Positions 43,351-54,525 of a DNA stretch of 64,000 nt are shown piece after piece. Below the pieces are notes generated by a model, which was not told where the DNA came from, ran no database searches, and saw only the letters and a list, made by a program, of their open reading frames with translations. The DNA is from Stenogyne calaminthoides. Its lineage: Eukaryota; Streptophyta; Magnoliopsida; Lamiales; Lamiaceae. The position numbers were made by a program, and so were the translations under genes. Location: contig JBBCBC010000025.1 of assembly GCA_037126765.1 (NCBI GenBank), positions 14,874,175 through 14,938,174 on the forward strand, written 5' to 3'. Position 1 is the stretch's first letter, and each line of letters starts with the position of its first letter.

Positions 43351-44662
43351 TCGGTTTCGAGCTCTGCATTTAAATTGTTATTTAAATTATGTTGGCCATT
43401 AAATTTTATTGAAAATTGGATAGTAGAATTGTTAGATCTGTTTTGCAGGTATCCAATTGTCATGGTATTTAATGTGTTTAATTTTCATGCGTTTGTTTTG
43501 GTTTTAATTCGACTCGTTCGATTTTTTTTTTCTCATGATAAAATCCACGAGTTAGGCTATTTGATTTGTTCAATGTAATAAACTAGTCTAGATTTAAGGT
43601 GTATTTATTTTCTCGTTAAATAAATTGTAACCTGATCGAAGATAAAGACGAAAACGAAGACGAAAACGAAGAGTTGAAACGGACCCGAAACCGTACGTAG
43701 GCGACGTGCATCGCGCGAAACGTGCCAAGGGAGGCACGCGCGCGACGCGAGCGTCGCCAGGTGCACGAGCGTGGCGCATGGCACCAGGCGTGGTCAGGCC
43801 TGGATGCGCACGGGAGTAATGGGCGGAGCGCACTGGCACGCGTATGGGCACACGCGGTACCGTGCGCAGGCGGACGAGGCGAGGCGAGCGACTGGCGAAC
43901 GCGCACGCGTGCACGGGCGCGCGCATGGGTGCGACCCGCCCATCACCTGCCGAGGCTTCCGAGAATCATGAGGCGACACGCGCTACGCCTAGGAACACGG
44001 GCGGGTCGCTCGGCCAAGGGGCCTGCCGGATGCGGACGTGTATCCCCCCTGCGAGCTACTTGGCGTGGCGATTCAAGACAGAATTTTTTTTCGAGACGAA
44101 CGAGTGGGAGAAATTCAAGACGGCGTTTCTTCAAAATCAAGTCAAGAAAAATCAAACCACTACAGTTGGCTAATATGTGCCCAATATGTTTATTTTCTGC
44201 TTTGCTTGATTTATTGTTGTATTTTCTTATGGTTTATTTAATTTGTTTAAATGTGTTTGCATGAGAATTGCTCAACGAAAAATCTCAAATTCAAAATTAC
44301 TAAGTATGTTTTAAATAATTAATTCGGTTTTTGAATCAAATTAATTTTGACCTCCATGATTTATTTATTTGTGAAATCTTTTGGAGAAATTCCCCTAAGG
44401 GACGACCAAAAGAAAGCTTTCACATGAATAAATTCTCGAAAGGATAATTGTGAATTATTATTAGTGGCGACGATGACCCTCCCAAGAGGCTCGATCAAAA
44501 TGAAGTAGTAATTCTGTATTTAATCATGGTTATTACTTAGGTACAAAATTGATATGCATATACTTCGCCGAAGTCCCTGTCAATTTTATATTGGTCAAGT
44601 GGGAGCAAACTATTAATTAATTTTCTTTTAGTTAAAGGTTTATAATTGTTCTTGTTTGTAAC
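43351..44662 (+). other. Element C leader with CpG-rich island
   Basis: No gene. AT-rich DNA matching the leaders of A and E, interrupted at about 43,660-44,060 by a CpG-rich block with many gcgcacgcg-like words. Open frames inside that block (for example 43,722-44,264) have no counterpart in A or E. Confidence 0.75.
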
Positions 44663-46561
44663 TTGCTTGAATGTGATTTAAATGATGACCCTCCCAAGAT
44701 GATGGCTCATCTTAACAAACTTGAGGTACTTGGTGTTGAATATGATATCGAGACCCAGATCGATTTCATACTCCATTCCCTGCCCAAAAGCTTCGAGAAG
44801 TTCAGGCTCAACTACCAAATGAACAATCAGAACTTCTCCTTGCCTGATCTGCTACAAGCTCTAGTCTCGGCTGAAGGAATATTAGGAGAGAGCAGCCAAG
44901 CCTTAGCGGCAGCTGGTCCATCTTCCTCTTCTAGACCAAAAGGAGGTAAGAAGAAGAAGAAAGCCAAAAGTGAAGCTAACTCAAGCATTGCCAAGGGCAA
45001 AGGAAAGGTGAAGAGGGAGGGAGGAGTAAAGAAATCGGTTAAGGGGAAGTGTTTAAACTGCGGTGAAAAGGGACATTGGAGGTCAGCCTGTTCCAAACCC
45101 AAAATGAATGGAAAGAAAGGTAATTCTCACGCACTAGTTGTTGAAACTTGTTTAGCGGCGTATGCTACCCATTCGTGGGTAATGGATACGGGGTCCACTG
45201 ATCATGTTTGTTTCACATTACAGGGGTTCAAGCGGACCCGGCAACTTAGTGGAGGAGAGATCCTCATCAAAATAGGCGATGCTACAAGAGTGGCAGCTGA
45301 AGCAGTGGGAGACGTGCACTTGTATTTTGAAGACAAGAGTTTAATTTTAAGAGATGTTCTTTATGTTCCTGTTTTTCGCAAAAACCTAATTTCTGTTTCA
45401 AAATTATTTGCTGATGGATATTCTGTTCGTTTTAATAAGCATGTTACTATTTTTCGTAACGATGTGGTTATCTGTCATGGAACTTTACGGAACAATCTCT
45501 ATATTATTAACTGTGCACATCACTCACAGAATGCATCCTATAACACATCTACTATTTCAAGTAATAAAAGAAAATGTTCGACCAACGTGAACGAGACACT
45601 TCTTTGGCACTTAAGATTAGGTCATATTAACCCAAAAAGGATCCAAAGGTTGGTCCAAGATGGTTCATTGGAGTCTCTCCTGATTGAACCATTTCCAACT
45701 TGCGAATCATGCTTGGAGGGTAAGATGACCAAGAGGGCATTTGGAGCCAAGGGGCTTAGAGCTAAAGAAGTGTTGGAGATTTTTCACACCGATGTGTGTG
45801 GTCCAATGCAAATCAAAGCTAGAGATGGCTACGAGTATTTCGTTACATTTATCAATGATTACTCACGCTATGGGTACGTTTTCCTAATGAAGCATAAATC
45901 TGAGACCTTTGATAAATTCAAAGAATTTAAGGCTCAAGCAGAGAATCATAAGGAAAATAGTATCAAGTTTCTACGATCTGATCGTGGAGGCAAATACCTC
46001 AGCGATGAATTTTTGAACTACCTGTCGGATGAAGGGATTGCATCCCAGTTGACTGCACCCAGTACCCCTCAACAAAACAGGGTTGCAGAACGAAGAAATA
46101 TAACGCTTCTAGAAATGGTAAGGTCAATGATAAGTTATGCGGATTTACCAAAATCGTTCTGGGATTATGCCTTGCAAACAACAACTTATATTCTAAACTT
46201 AGTGCCATCCAAATCGGTTCCCAAAACCCCTAGAGAATTGTGGATGGGGCGCAAGCCCAGCTTAGGACACATGAGGATCTGGGGGTGTCCGACATACGTG
46301 TTGGATAAGGAAGCTGGTAAATTGGACACACGTTCGGAATTAAGGTTGTTTATAGGGTACCCCGAAGGAACAAAGGGATGCATGTTCTATGGTCCCGAAG
46401 ATCAAAAAGTCGTAATTAGTACGCACTTTAGATTTTTGGAAGAAGACTATATGAACGATAAAAAGCCTAGAAGTGAGATTACCTTAGAAGAACTTAGGGG
46501 GCCGACTCCGTTGCCAACAGTACAAGACGAAGTACCAAGCATCACACCTACCTCGTCGTAG
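44663..46561 (+). CDS. Element C truncated Gag-protease-integrase frame
   Basis: The frame is open for 632 codons; the first in-frame ATG is at 44,699, inside what should be mid-Gag, so the N-terminal half of Gag is deleted. Domains: end of the UBN2-type Gag ('QIDFILHSLPKSFEKF'), a Lys-rich tract, and an intact zinc knuckle CX2CX4HX4C ('CLNCGEKGHWRSAC', residues 130-143). The protease active site is 'MDTGSTDH' (Asp175). GAG-pre-integrase follows ('LLWHLRLGHIN', 'CESCLEGK'), then the integrase core with D ('HTDVCGP'), D ('RSDRGGKY') and E ('ERRNITLLEM'). The frame stops at TAG 46,559 by a frameshift, since the downstream RT linker reads in another frame. Confidence 0.88.
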   Translation: MLECDLNDDPPKMMAHLNKLEVLGVEYDIETQIDFILHSLPKSFEKFRLNYQMNNQNFSLPDLLQALVSAEGILGESSQALAAAGPSSSSRPKGGKKKKKAKSEANSSIAKGKGKVKREGGVKKSVKGKCLNCGEKGHWRSACSKPKMNGKKGNSHALVVETCLAAYATHSWVMDTGSTDHVCFTLQGFKRTRQLSGGEILIKIGDATRVAAEAVGDVHLYFEDKSLILRDVLYVPVFRKNLISVSKLFADGYSVRFNKHVTIFRNDVVICHGTLRNNLYIINCAHHSQNASYNTSTISSNKRKCSTNVNETLLWHLRLGHINPKRIQRLVQDGSLESLLIEPFPTCESCLEGKMTKRAFGAKGLRAKEVLEIFHTDVCGPMQIKARDGYEYFVTFINDYSRYGYVFLMKHKSETFDKFKEFKAQAENHKENSIKFLRSDRGGKYLSDEFLNYLSDEGIASQLTAPSTPQQNRVAERRNITLLEMVRSMISYADLPKSFWDYALQTTTYILNLVPSKSVPKTPRELWMGRKPSLGHMRIWGCPTYVLDKEAGKLDTRSELRLFIGYPEGTKGCMFYGPEDQKVVISTHFRFLEEDYMNDKKPRSEITLEELRGPTPLPTVQDEVPSITPTSS

Positions 46562-47567
46562 TGGGACGGTTGTTAAGCAACCCGAGCGATTCTTGGGGAT
46601 AGGAGAGTCCTCGGACTTGATCTCAGGAGAAGAATCAGATCTATGGTCCTACAACGAGGTGATCCAGGACAAGGATGCAAAATCTTGGCAAACTGCAATG
46701 GAAGCCGAGATGGGTTCAATGGACCACAATAAAGTGTGGAAGCTAGTCGAACCACTTAATGGGGTAAAACCCACTGGATGCAAGTGGGTATACAAGAGAA
46801 AAAGGGGACCGGACGGAAAGGTTGAAACCTTTAAAGCGAGACTTGTGGCGAAAGGGTACACTCAGAAAGAAGGAATCGACTATGAGGAAACCTTTTCGCC
46901 CGTAGCCATGCTCAAGTCCATCCGCATTCTCTTGTCGATTGTTGTGCACCTAGACTTTGAGATCTGGCAAATGGATGTCAAGACCACTTTCCGCAATGGA
47001 AGTCTTGACGAAGAAATCTATATGCAACAACCCGAAGGCTTCATTGAAAAAGGCCAAGAGCATCTGGTTTGCAAGCTAAAGAAGTCCATTTATGGGCTAA
47101 AGCAAGCATCCTGTGCTTGGAATCAGTGTTTTGATCAAGTTACAAAATCCTACGATTTTGATCAAAATAATTTCGAAAGCTCTGCTTATAAGAAACGTGA
47201 CGGAACTGCCTTGGTATTCTTGGTACTATACGTAGACGACATTCTGCTCATCGGGAACGATGTAAAGATGTTGTCAGACGTAAGGGCATGGCTGTCAAAA
47301 CAGTTTGATATGAAGGACTTAGGGGAAGCCGGTCACATCCTAAGGATCAAGATCACTCGAGATCGCAGGAAAATAATGATCGGGCTTTCACAAGCCTCGT
47401 ATATAGACACCATTTTTAAGCGATTCAGCATGCAAGATTCCAAGAAAGGCTTTGTGCCTTTCAGACACGGAATCCATCTATCCAAGGAAATGTGTCCCAA
47501 GACACAAAAGGAAATAGATGACATGAAGGGCATTCCATATGCTTCGACTGTAGGAAGCCTCATGTAA
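46562..47567 (+). CDS. Element C reverse transcriptase
   Basis: Frame 46,593-47,567 (324 codons; the coding frame can be followed back to about 46,545 in the linker 'RSGTVVKQPERFLG'). It is a copia RT: 'GCKWVYKRKRGPDGK', 'KARLVAKGYTQKEGIDYEET', 'QMDVKTTFRNGSL', 'KKSIYGLKQASCAW', and the catalytic 'YVDDILLIGN' near 47,230. It ends at a TAA where the family has a Tyr ('SLM-Y-AMLCTRPD'). All RT catalytic aspartates seem intact. Confidence 0.9.
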
Positions 47568-48215
47568 GCAATGCTGTGCACGAGACCGGATATCTGCTTT
47601 GCCGTAGGCATGGTGGCAAGATATCAAAGCAACCCCGGGAAATAGCATTGGACTGCAGTTAAAAACATTTTGAAGTATCTGAAGAGGACACGGGACAAAA
47701 TGTTTGTTTATCAGTCAGATAGTCTAATCCCCGTCGGTTACACGGACTCAGATTTCCAATCAGATTTAGACTCCAGAAAGTCAACCTCGGGTAGTGTTTT
47801 TTGCATGGGGGGAGGAGCCATGACATGGAGAAGCGTTAAGAAGAAATGCATCGCTGATTCTACCATGGAAGCCGAATATATAGTTGTTTGTGAAGCAGCG
47901 AAAGAAGTGGTTTGGCTCCAGAACTTCCTAGTGGATTTGGACGTCGTTCCGGATTTGCCCAGCACGATCACGGTTTACTGTGATAATGTCGGAGCAATTG
48001 CAAATTCTAAGGAATCGAGAGCCCACAAGGCCAGCAAACACATAGAAAGAAAATACCATCTTATACGAGAAATAGTTAAGAGAGGAGACATAGAGGTGGC
48101 AAAGATTGCATCCGAAGACTACCTAGCAGATCCATTCACAAAGGGTCTGCCTCAGAGTACATTCGAGAGACATGTGGAAGGAATGGATGTCAAGACCGTT
48201 GCCAATCTGCTTTGA
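47568..48215 (+). pseudogene. Element C RNase H (two nonsense codons at the 5' side)
   Basis: The same frame as RT continues after TAA 47,565 and TAG about 47,644. It shows the copia RNase H motifs 'GYTDSDFQSDLDSRKSTSG', 'DSTMEAEYIVVCEAAKE', 'VYCDNVGAIANSKE', 'KHIERKYHLIRE' and 'DPFTKGLP', and the normal stop at 48,213. Apart from the two stops it is well preserved. Confidence 0.88.
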
Positions 48216-48309
48216 TTATAAGTGGGAGAAATATTATTAGGTTCGTGTAGGTGACATTAGATGTTACATAGAACACGAGACATGCTGTAGTATACTTAAA
48301 AGCAGACTT

Positions 48310-48327
48310 TGAGTATAAGTGGGAGAT
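48310..48327 (+). promoter_or_regulatory. Polypurine tract of element C
   Basis: AGTATAAGTGGGAGAT directly before the LTR start; a second AAGTGGGAGAAAT lies at about 48,221, as is common in this group. Confidence 0.75.
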
Positions 48328-50045
48328 TGTTGGGGTTATACTGAAAAGTATGCTTTTTTACTTTGTATAACCAAACTAAATTTCTTATTTATTTACTGAA
48401 ATAAATTATTTATCACTGTTGCACTAAATATGAATGAATGTTATATATATTTATTGCAAACCTGTTCGATAAGTGAGTACTTATTACGTTGTAGTTAATT
48501 TGGTGATACCAGATCACAGAAGATCAAATTAACAGTCCCTCGTGATTAAAGTACAAATTCACAATCCAGATGGAAATGAACAATCCATCATGAAAGGTTG
48601 AAGTGTATGGCTCAGATTGGCTTGTCTTGACCAAGATATTACACTAGTGCATTATGATGCGCTGAATAGGACCTACAGGAGGATAAATTCTTCGATAGTG
48701 AATATACAAGAATTAGACCTTAGTGGTTCGTTATTTCTTAATCTCCGTTCCTTAAATAGGATCGTGTGAAATTAATAACTATTGCTTTGACTTATGATGG
48801 GAAGAGAATCAATGCGATTCGATACCTTATATCTTGGGCAATATTATTGATTACACGATGATTGCTAAGATTTAATACGGAGAATCGTGTACAAGCACGT
48901 CTTGCTTGATTTGTCCACTTGGTGGGCTCAGAATCTTTATCATACCAAATCTTGCAAGTGGAAATTTATTTCCGGTATGGATAATAATGTTGAGTTGTCT
49001 TTACTCCAAGGACAAAGATATTAATTAATATAAAGTCTGTTCAGCGGCTTAATTAATTAATGGACTGAGATAATCTTAAACACGAGAAATAATGACCGGG
49101 AGCCATATTATTGCGAAGTCGTAATGTGGGTTAAGATGAATAGTTCAATATTAATTTTATAGTGGAATAAATTAATATTAATGGGCTTGAATAATATTTT
49201 GGCTAAATATTAAAGTTTCATAGCCCATTGGAGGTCCAATCTTAATTCTCCTAAAGGCCCCTCAAATAGCCCAAATTAAAGTCCAATTAATGAAAAGGAG
49301 AAGAAAATATTTTGCCTATTTTTCCTTAAAATTTTTGAAAAATATGAGTAGGAGAGAGAAAAAATTTTCTTGATTTTCTTGTAAAGATTTTTATGGAATA
49401 AGTATTCTTGAGATACAAGTTTATCCCATAAATTCAAGAAAAGTAAAAGCTCTTATTTCTTCCCTATTTTATTGGATATTTTCAAAAATTGTGTGACAAG
49501 AAGGAGGAGAAGATTTTGTTGGGAGATATTTTGGGAAATAGAATATATTGGATATACTCTAGATTGTATCTTGAGGAAGAAGCAAGAAAATTTCCCAATG
49601 CCCAACTTGACCAAATTCTCGTCCCCCCCTAGTCCTATAAATAGGGGATGAATTTTTCATCCCCAATGCAATTCATTGTGTTGGAAAAAGTAGAAATCCA
49701 CAAAGGTGGTGGCAAATATTTTTATTTTCTCCTTTAAATTAAAATCGTTCGTTGAGAATCCTTCCACCGGATTACATTCGTGGACGTGGGATATATTTGA
49801 GAAGGCACTTTGGGTTGATCCATCGTCTCAACGGTTGTCTCTACAAGAGGTATGTAATCTCGTAACTCCTAGATTCCACATGCTTAGGATTTACGTGGAT
49901 TACGTGTACGCATGTTGCTTATTTATTTGTTTAATTATTATGTTGAATTGATTTAGGATTAATTCATGTTAGTAATTAATTGATTAATTTAAATATGTAC
50001 TTAAATTCACCTCGAATAGATCCGGGCATCCCTTATTTCCCAACA
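48328..50045 (+). repeat. 3' LTR of element C
   Basis: 1,718 bp with TGTTGGGG...CCAACA ends. It contains a TATA-like 'ctataaataggggatgaa' near 49,633-49,650, a likely promoter. The terminal 308 bp match the 5' remnant. Its inner two thirds match the minus-strand A LTR. Confidence 0.93.
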
Positions 50046-51336
50046 GTGAAGACATGAAGCTGAAGAATCAGAAGACGTGAAGATCAGATGACTACCAGAT
50101 GAACAAAACCAAGAAGACCTCAGATAACCTACATCAGAAGAACGAAATAGGGTCTGTAAGTTATGCTAAGACAACCTACATCAGAAGACTTAATCAGGTA
50201 AACTGATCAGGTCAGCTCAATCAGGTGACAACCAAAGGTTCACCAAAGGCATACGAGTTCATCATACAAGAAGAATGTCAAACTAAGTTGGTAAATCAAA
50301 CACTGAACAAGTGTACTTGATAACCAATGAAAGCAAGACACATATGTATGGAGCTGACAGTGCGGGATTGGGCGGATCACAGTCAAACGACTAGAAAGGA
50401 CAAGCTTGCATGCTTTCGGCCATGCCACCTCTGTGCACGTCATATCCATCCTGCAAACCTACCTTAAATAGACCGAAATTTGAATTGCTCTCCAACGGCT
50501 AGTTTGATTTCGTGCCTATATATATGGGATCAAACCTTCATAGTAAGGTTACGGAAATTATCATCAAGCTCAAGCTATCAGCAATTTCCGCACGAAGAAC
50601 ACAAAATCAAGAATATTTTCTAAGTGTTCATCCCATAAGTTCTTAGCACAGAAATCTTATCCTTTAACTTTAGGCTACCCAAACACTAGGATAGATTTCC
50701 AGTTGGAACACAACAAATCTTATACCCAAACCAAAAGTTAGGTTAAGTTTGTTTAGCAAGATTTCGGACTAGGGTTTCTAGTTCTAATTTCTGGGATTGG
50801 TTGAGTGAGAACTCTTGAAACATTTGTTGTACTGTGTTCGACTAACACATTAATCTAAGTCCAGTTGGTTAAGTTGGTGCCCCTGCTGATAAGGAAGAGT
50901 GGATGTAGGACAAGTTGTCCGAACCACTATAAAAATCTTGTGTGCCTTAATTTGCTTTACATGTTTTACACTATCTGCACACACCTGTTTAACTATTGCA
51001 TGCATATTCTAAGTCTGGATCAGATTTGCACCAAGTAACTGATTTGATCAGTTTGGCACTGTGTCATCTGATCTGATACAAATAGCTTAGAATCTGATTT
51101 TGTAAACTGGTTTTTCACACGGGTTAAACATATCTTCCGCATATCAGTTAAACTGATAGACACCGAACTGATCTGCTCTCAAGCGATCATTAAGTTGGAT
51201 ATCAGTCCAAACTGATTCACACCCACTCTGATCAGGCAACTTGCAACTCACACCTGATCCCACGAAAAAGTTTCAGAAGTCTATTCACCCCTCCCCTCTA
51301 GACTTCTGCCTCACTAAAACTCGTTCGGGACCTACA
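50046..51336 (+). repeat. 3' LTR of element B, right part
   Basis: Continues the LTR after the D plus C insertion, matching 6,330-7,475 ('gaagac.tgaag...' to 'GGACCTACA'). It has about 150 bp (50,806-50,955) not present in the 5' LTR, including 'aagttggtgcccctgctgat'. It ends at 51,336 inside element E. Confidence 0.92.
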
Positions 51337-51750
51337 GTATGAATGTGTTTTTAATTCGATTCGTTCGAAATCATTTTTCCCTTGAGAAAATTCACGGGTA
51401 GATTAGGTTATTTGTTTTTCCAATGTAATAGACTAGTCTAGATTTTAGGTTTATTTATTTTTTTGTAAAATAAATTATAACCTGATCGAAGATGAAGACG
51501 ACAGAATTAAAGACAAAGATCCGAACCGAGTGTGGGCAGTGTGCACCGCGAGCGATTCACCAAAAGAGGCACGCGCACGGCGTGGACACTGCCAGGTACA
51601 CGTGAGCACGGGCGTTCACGGGTCGGGGCGCAGGTGGGGACCGGGCAGACTCGGAGGATTAAGCAGAGATGGGAGGGCACGCGCGGACACACTTAGGCGG
51701 AAGTGGATGGCTAGGCGCGCACGACAACACGGCCGGGCGGACGCGGTGCG
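51337..51750 (+). mobile_element. Element E (copia), leader part 1
   Basis: Matches the leader of element C from 'ttttaattcgattcgttcg' onward, including the AT-rich part and the CpG-rich island (about 51,500-51,750). It is broken by element B on the left and element F on the right, and resumes at 56,133. Confidence 0.8.
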
Positions 51751-52226
51751 TGCATAGGCAACATTGGTCTTGAGCTCAATGCCCAGACGACCAAGTGTCT
51801 TGATCAGCCCAATCATATTTAACACATGAGGAGAAACCTTTCCTCCCTCAAACAATCGGCATCTAAACAGATCCCTCATCACTTCATAAATCTCGGAGCG
51901 AGATTCAGAATCAAAGAGATCCTTCAGATGCTTAATCATCTCAAAGGGAAGCATCTTCTCATGCTGCCTTTGCAATTCGGGAGTCATCCCGAGTAGCATA
52001 ACACACTGAGCATGGGAAGCATCCTCTTGATTCTTTTACGAAATACATGGCGTCAAACGCCTCGACCTCTTCAAGACCGACCTCGGGGTAGCAGGAATTG
52101 GCATGTCCAACACGTACTAATCTTTTCTTGCCTAAGCACCAAACGAATGTTTCGGTGCCAGTCGAGAAAGTTTGGCCCAGACAATTTGTTAGTTTCCAAA
52201 ATGCTTCTCAATGACAAGTTATTCAT
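51751..52226 (-). pseudogene. Element F gag (copia, UBN2-type), truncated
   Basis: Starts at the minus-strand ATG 52,226 and reads 'MNNLSLRSILETNKLSGPNF' then 'LDWHRNIRLVLRQEK', the typical copia Gag N-terminus. After a frameshift near 52,130 it continues as 'GMTPELQRQHEKMLPFEMI' and 'RDLFRCRLFEGGKVSPHVL'. It is cut at 51,751 where element E begins, so protease, integrase, RT and the 3' LTR are all missing. Gag would coat the RNA. Confidence 0.88.
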
Positions 52227-52538
52227 TTCAACAATCCTAGAGAAATAAAATAAAAACGAGAATTAAAACACATAATTTCTATGATCAATATTCAGCAATC
52301 AAAATAAATATGGCCTTTAAATTTATTTTGTTTCCATTATTTTGACATACTTAACGACCACATCGGAAAAGTATGAATTTATATCTAAGATAAATCATAA
52401 TGGACTAGGATCCACATTACTACCATCATAATCCCAGCGAGGGCTGATCATTACAATAGCATAACTGGTAGGTCTCCAAACCAATTGCAAAACTGCAACT
52501 CCTAGTTTGTCGAACCTAGTTCGACTGATGTCACTTAC

Positions 52539-53012
52539 TGTTGGGAGAAATCTAGCAGATCTCCGCCTTTTAAGGTCGATTCTTGGCTCAAGACCCTCGT
52601 TCGGCTCGATTAAAAGGCATAGTTGTGTGTCACCTGAAGTGGTGCCTATTTGCTAGGTATGAGTTAAGGGAATTAAAGTAGCACCTCACTACAAGTCCAG
52701 ACTTTTTAGTGCAGTGGCAAGCGCTTGATCCTTCAATTGGTATCGAGCACAGTCACGGGTTCGAGTCCCCATGACGCAAATAGTGGTATGTTTGGCGAAA
52801 AGTCGAACTCTTCTTGCTAGGGGATTGTTGGGAGAAATCCTAGCAGTCTCCTGCCTTTAAGGTAAGTTGCGGCTCAAGACCCCTCGTTCGCTCGATTAAA
52901 GGCATAGTTGCGTGCCTGGTGGTGCCCGGGCTAGGTATGGGTTAAGGGAATTAAAGTAGCACCTCACTACAAGTCCGGGCTTTTAGTCTAGTGGCAAGCG
53001 CTTGATCCTTCA
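52539..53012 (+). mobile_element. TRIM (miniature LTR retrotransposon) in element F
   Basis: 474 bp with direct terminal repeats of 197 bp (52,539-52,735) and 187 bp (52,826-53,012), both TGTTGGGAGAAAT...GATCCTTCA, flanked by the 5-bp duplication CTTAC (52,534-52,538 and 53,013-53,017). The 90-bp interior starts with a primer-site-like TGGTATCGAGC (52,738) and ends with a purine-rich ctagggga. It has no coding capacity, as expected of a TRIM. It also carries a tRNA-like pol III promoter (see separate entry). Confidence 0.92.
52707..52772 (+). promoter_or_regulatory. tRNA-like A box and B box in the TRIM
   Basis: An A-box-like TTAGTGCAGTGGC at about 52,706-52,718 (inside the left terminal repeat) and a perfect B box GGTTCGAGTCC at about 52,757-52,767 (in the interior). 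Together they resemble a decayed tRNA gene overlapping the terminal repeat/primer-site junction. No clear cloverleaf with matching acceptor stem is seen. Confidence 0.6.
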
Positions 53013-54512
53013 CTTACCCTTTGTTCCCCGCGAGGGCTAGCGAAATAAAGTTAAGTTGGTTTACAACCATCAAGCGGCGACATTTAATGTCCCTATAAAA
53101 GTCCCGTAAGATGTAGATCCGAGAAAAAGACGAGGGTCTTTAAGTACTCATTGGAACGAAATCTCCGGTTTACTTTTAACTTTGATGGAAGACATCTTAT
53201 CAAATTAATGAGAAAATCATATTTTAGTGAGGAACATTTTTAAAAGCGGGGTATTAATTGCTTAATCGAGATCCATCATGATATCTAACTCACATTTGAG
53301 CAATTACGGGCGCCGCCTAACCAAACATGACATATACAGACAAGCAAATATTTGGGCGCCATCTACCCAAGCATTTAATACGGTTCGACAAATATTGGGC
53401 GCCGCCTACCCAAACAGTTATAATATCGAACTTTAAATTCATTTAAAAAATTCAATTTTAAGATTATTAAATATGAATAATCCAATTAATCGTCTTTGTC
53501 CAACCAATTTTAATTTCAGAATTAAATCTAATAAAATTCCAAAATTTAAAATATAATTATTTTATTTCCGGGGGTTCAGGTGCAATTTCTAAAATTTGCA
53601 CGGGAGGGCCTGTCTCAAATTGAATTTGCAAAACAGCCCTCCTACATCATCACCCTTCCAATCGAATCCAATCCGACCAAAATTCCCAAATTTTCCAAAT
53701 CTCAAATTAATTGTTTCATCATCATCGTTCTCAACCGACAATTAATCTAATTAATCAAACCAAGAACCAAAATATAAAATCCAGATTCAGTTCAAGCAAT
53801 GAGAAAAGGCGAAGCGAAAGCGATTTAAACGACAAACAAGCAGCAATTGAGTAGGCGCTTAGTCGCCATTGTCACACCCCTAGCGTCGTGCGGGCGACTC
53901 GTCGCCTAGAAAGATCAAGGTGGAAGGGAGTGGATACGGGCAGCGCCCTTTACCCAAAAAAAAGCGGGTTCAAACTAGATCGAAAACAGAGGAAGACGAT
54001 CGAGTCGGTGGTGCGCCGCCACTAATTCATCTCGATTCCGGTGGTGCACCGCCTTGAGACAAATCGAAACAGACACCCAAGTCAAGCCTCGAAAACGCAC
54101 AAGCAACGGGACTCAAAATCAGAACGAATCGGTGGCAAACCACCGCGAATCGAATCGAGCAGAGGGCTGGTCACCACCGTGAAAAGAGGCGGAACAGAAG
54201 CATCTCGAAGACGATCATAAAAGCACGGAGTCGCACCAGACCATGAAGCCCAAGACGGTCGCGAGGGCCTGGCGCCTAATACTTTTTTTAGCGACGCAGC
54301 TTTAGCAACCGCGGTTGAAAGGGGTATTGTGTGCAATCAATCCCCAAAGGGGAAACCCTAATTTTGGGACGAATGGGATGAAGCCGAGCGATGAAATAAA
54401 ACAGCAGGGGGTGCGGTTTTCGTCCAACAAAATCGTGCCCCAGGTTTTAATAAAAAAATAATAATTTCAATTAAAACCAATTTTAATATGCAATTAAAAA
54501 CAAGAGCCTGAA

Positions 54513-54524
54513 GCTCTGATACCA
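54513..54524 (-). promoter_or_regulatory. Primer-binding site of element F
   Basis: The minus strand reads TGGTATCAGAGC adjacent to the LTR end ...CCAACA, the standard plant copia primer site. Confidence 0.9.
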
Positions 54525-54525
54525 C

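Larger units (their letters stand above)
43024..50045 (+). mobile_element. Element C: Ty1/copia retrotransposon, 5'-truncated LTR
   Basis: Order: LTR remnant (43,024-43,335), primer site, leader with a CpG-rich island, gag (N-terminal half deleted) fused to protease and integrase, RT, RNase H, polypurine tract, full 3' LTR. Domain order PR-IN-RT-RH is Ty1/copia. It shares family features with A, E and F. No TSD can be tested because the outer 5' LTR end is deleted; the right end abuts the continuation of the B LTR at 50,046. Confidence 0.9.
52227..54512 (-). other. Element F leader (long, non-coding)
   Basis: About 2.3 kb between the primer site and gag without a credible gene. It includes an AT-rich part, a stretch with 'gggcgccgcctacccaa' repeated three times (about 53,308-53,420), a G+C-richer part (53,870-54,420) and an inserted TRIM (52,539-53,012). 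Long leaders are common in plant copia elements with gag far from the LTR. Confidence 0.6.

Noticed and set aside
43722..44264. 180-codon open frame and several overlapping frames in the G+C-rich leader of element C
   Set aside because: The frames use CpG-rich low-complexity sequence, are not conserved in elements A or E at the same leader position, and show no domain.
52706..52772. Functional tRNA gene
   Set aside because: A and B boxes are visible but I cannot form a consistent acceptor stem and anticodon arm. The sequence lies across the TRIM repeat/interior boundary, so a tRNA-derived promoter is the more cautious call.
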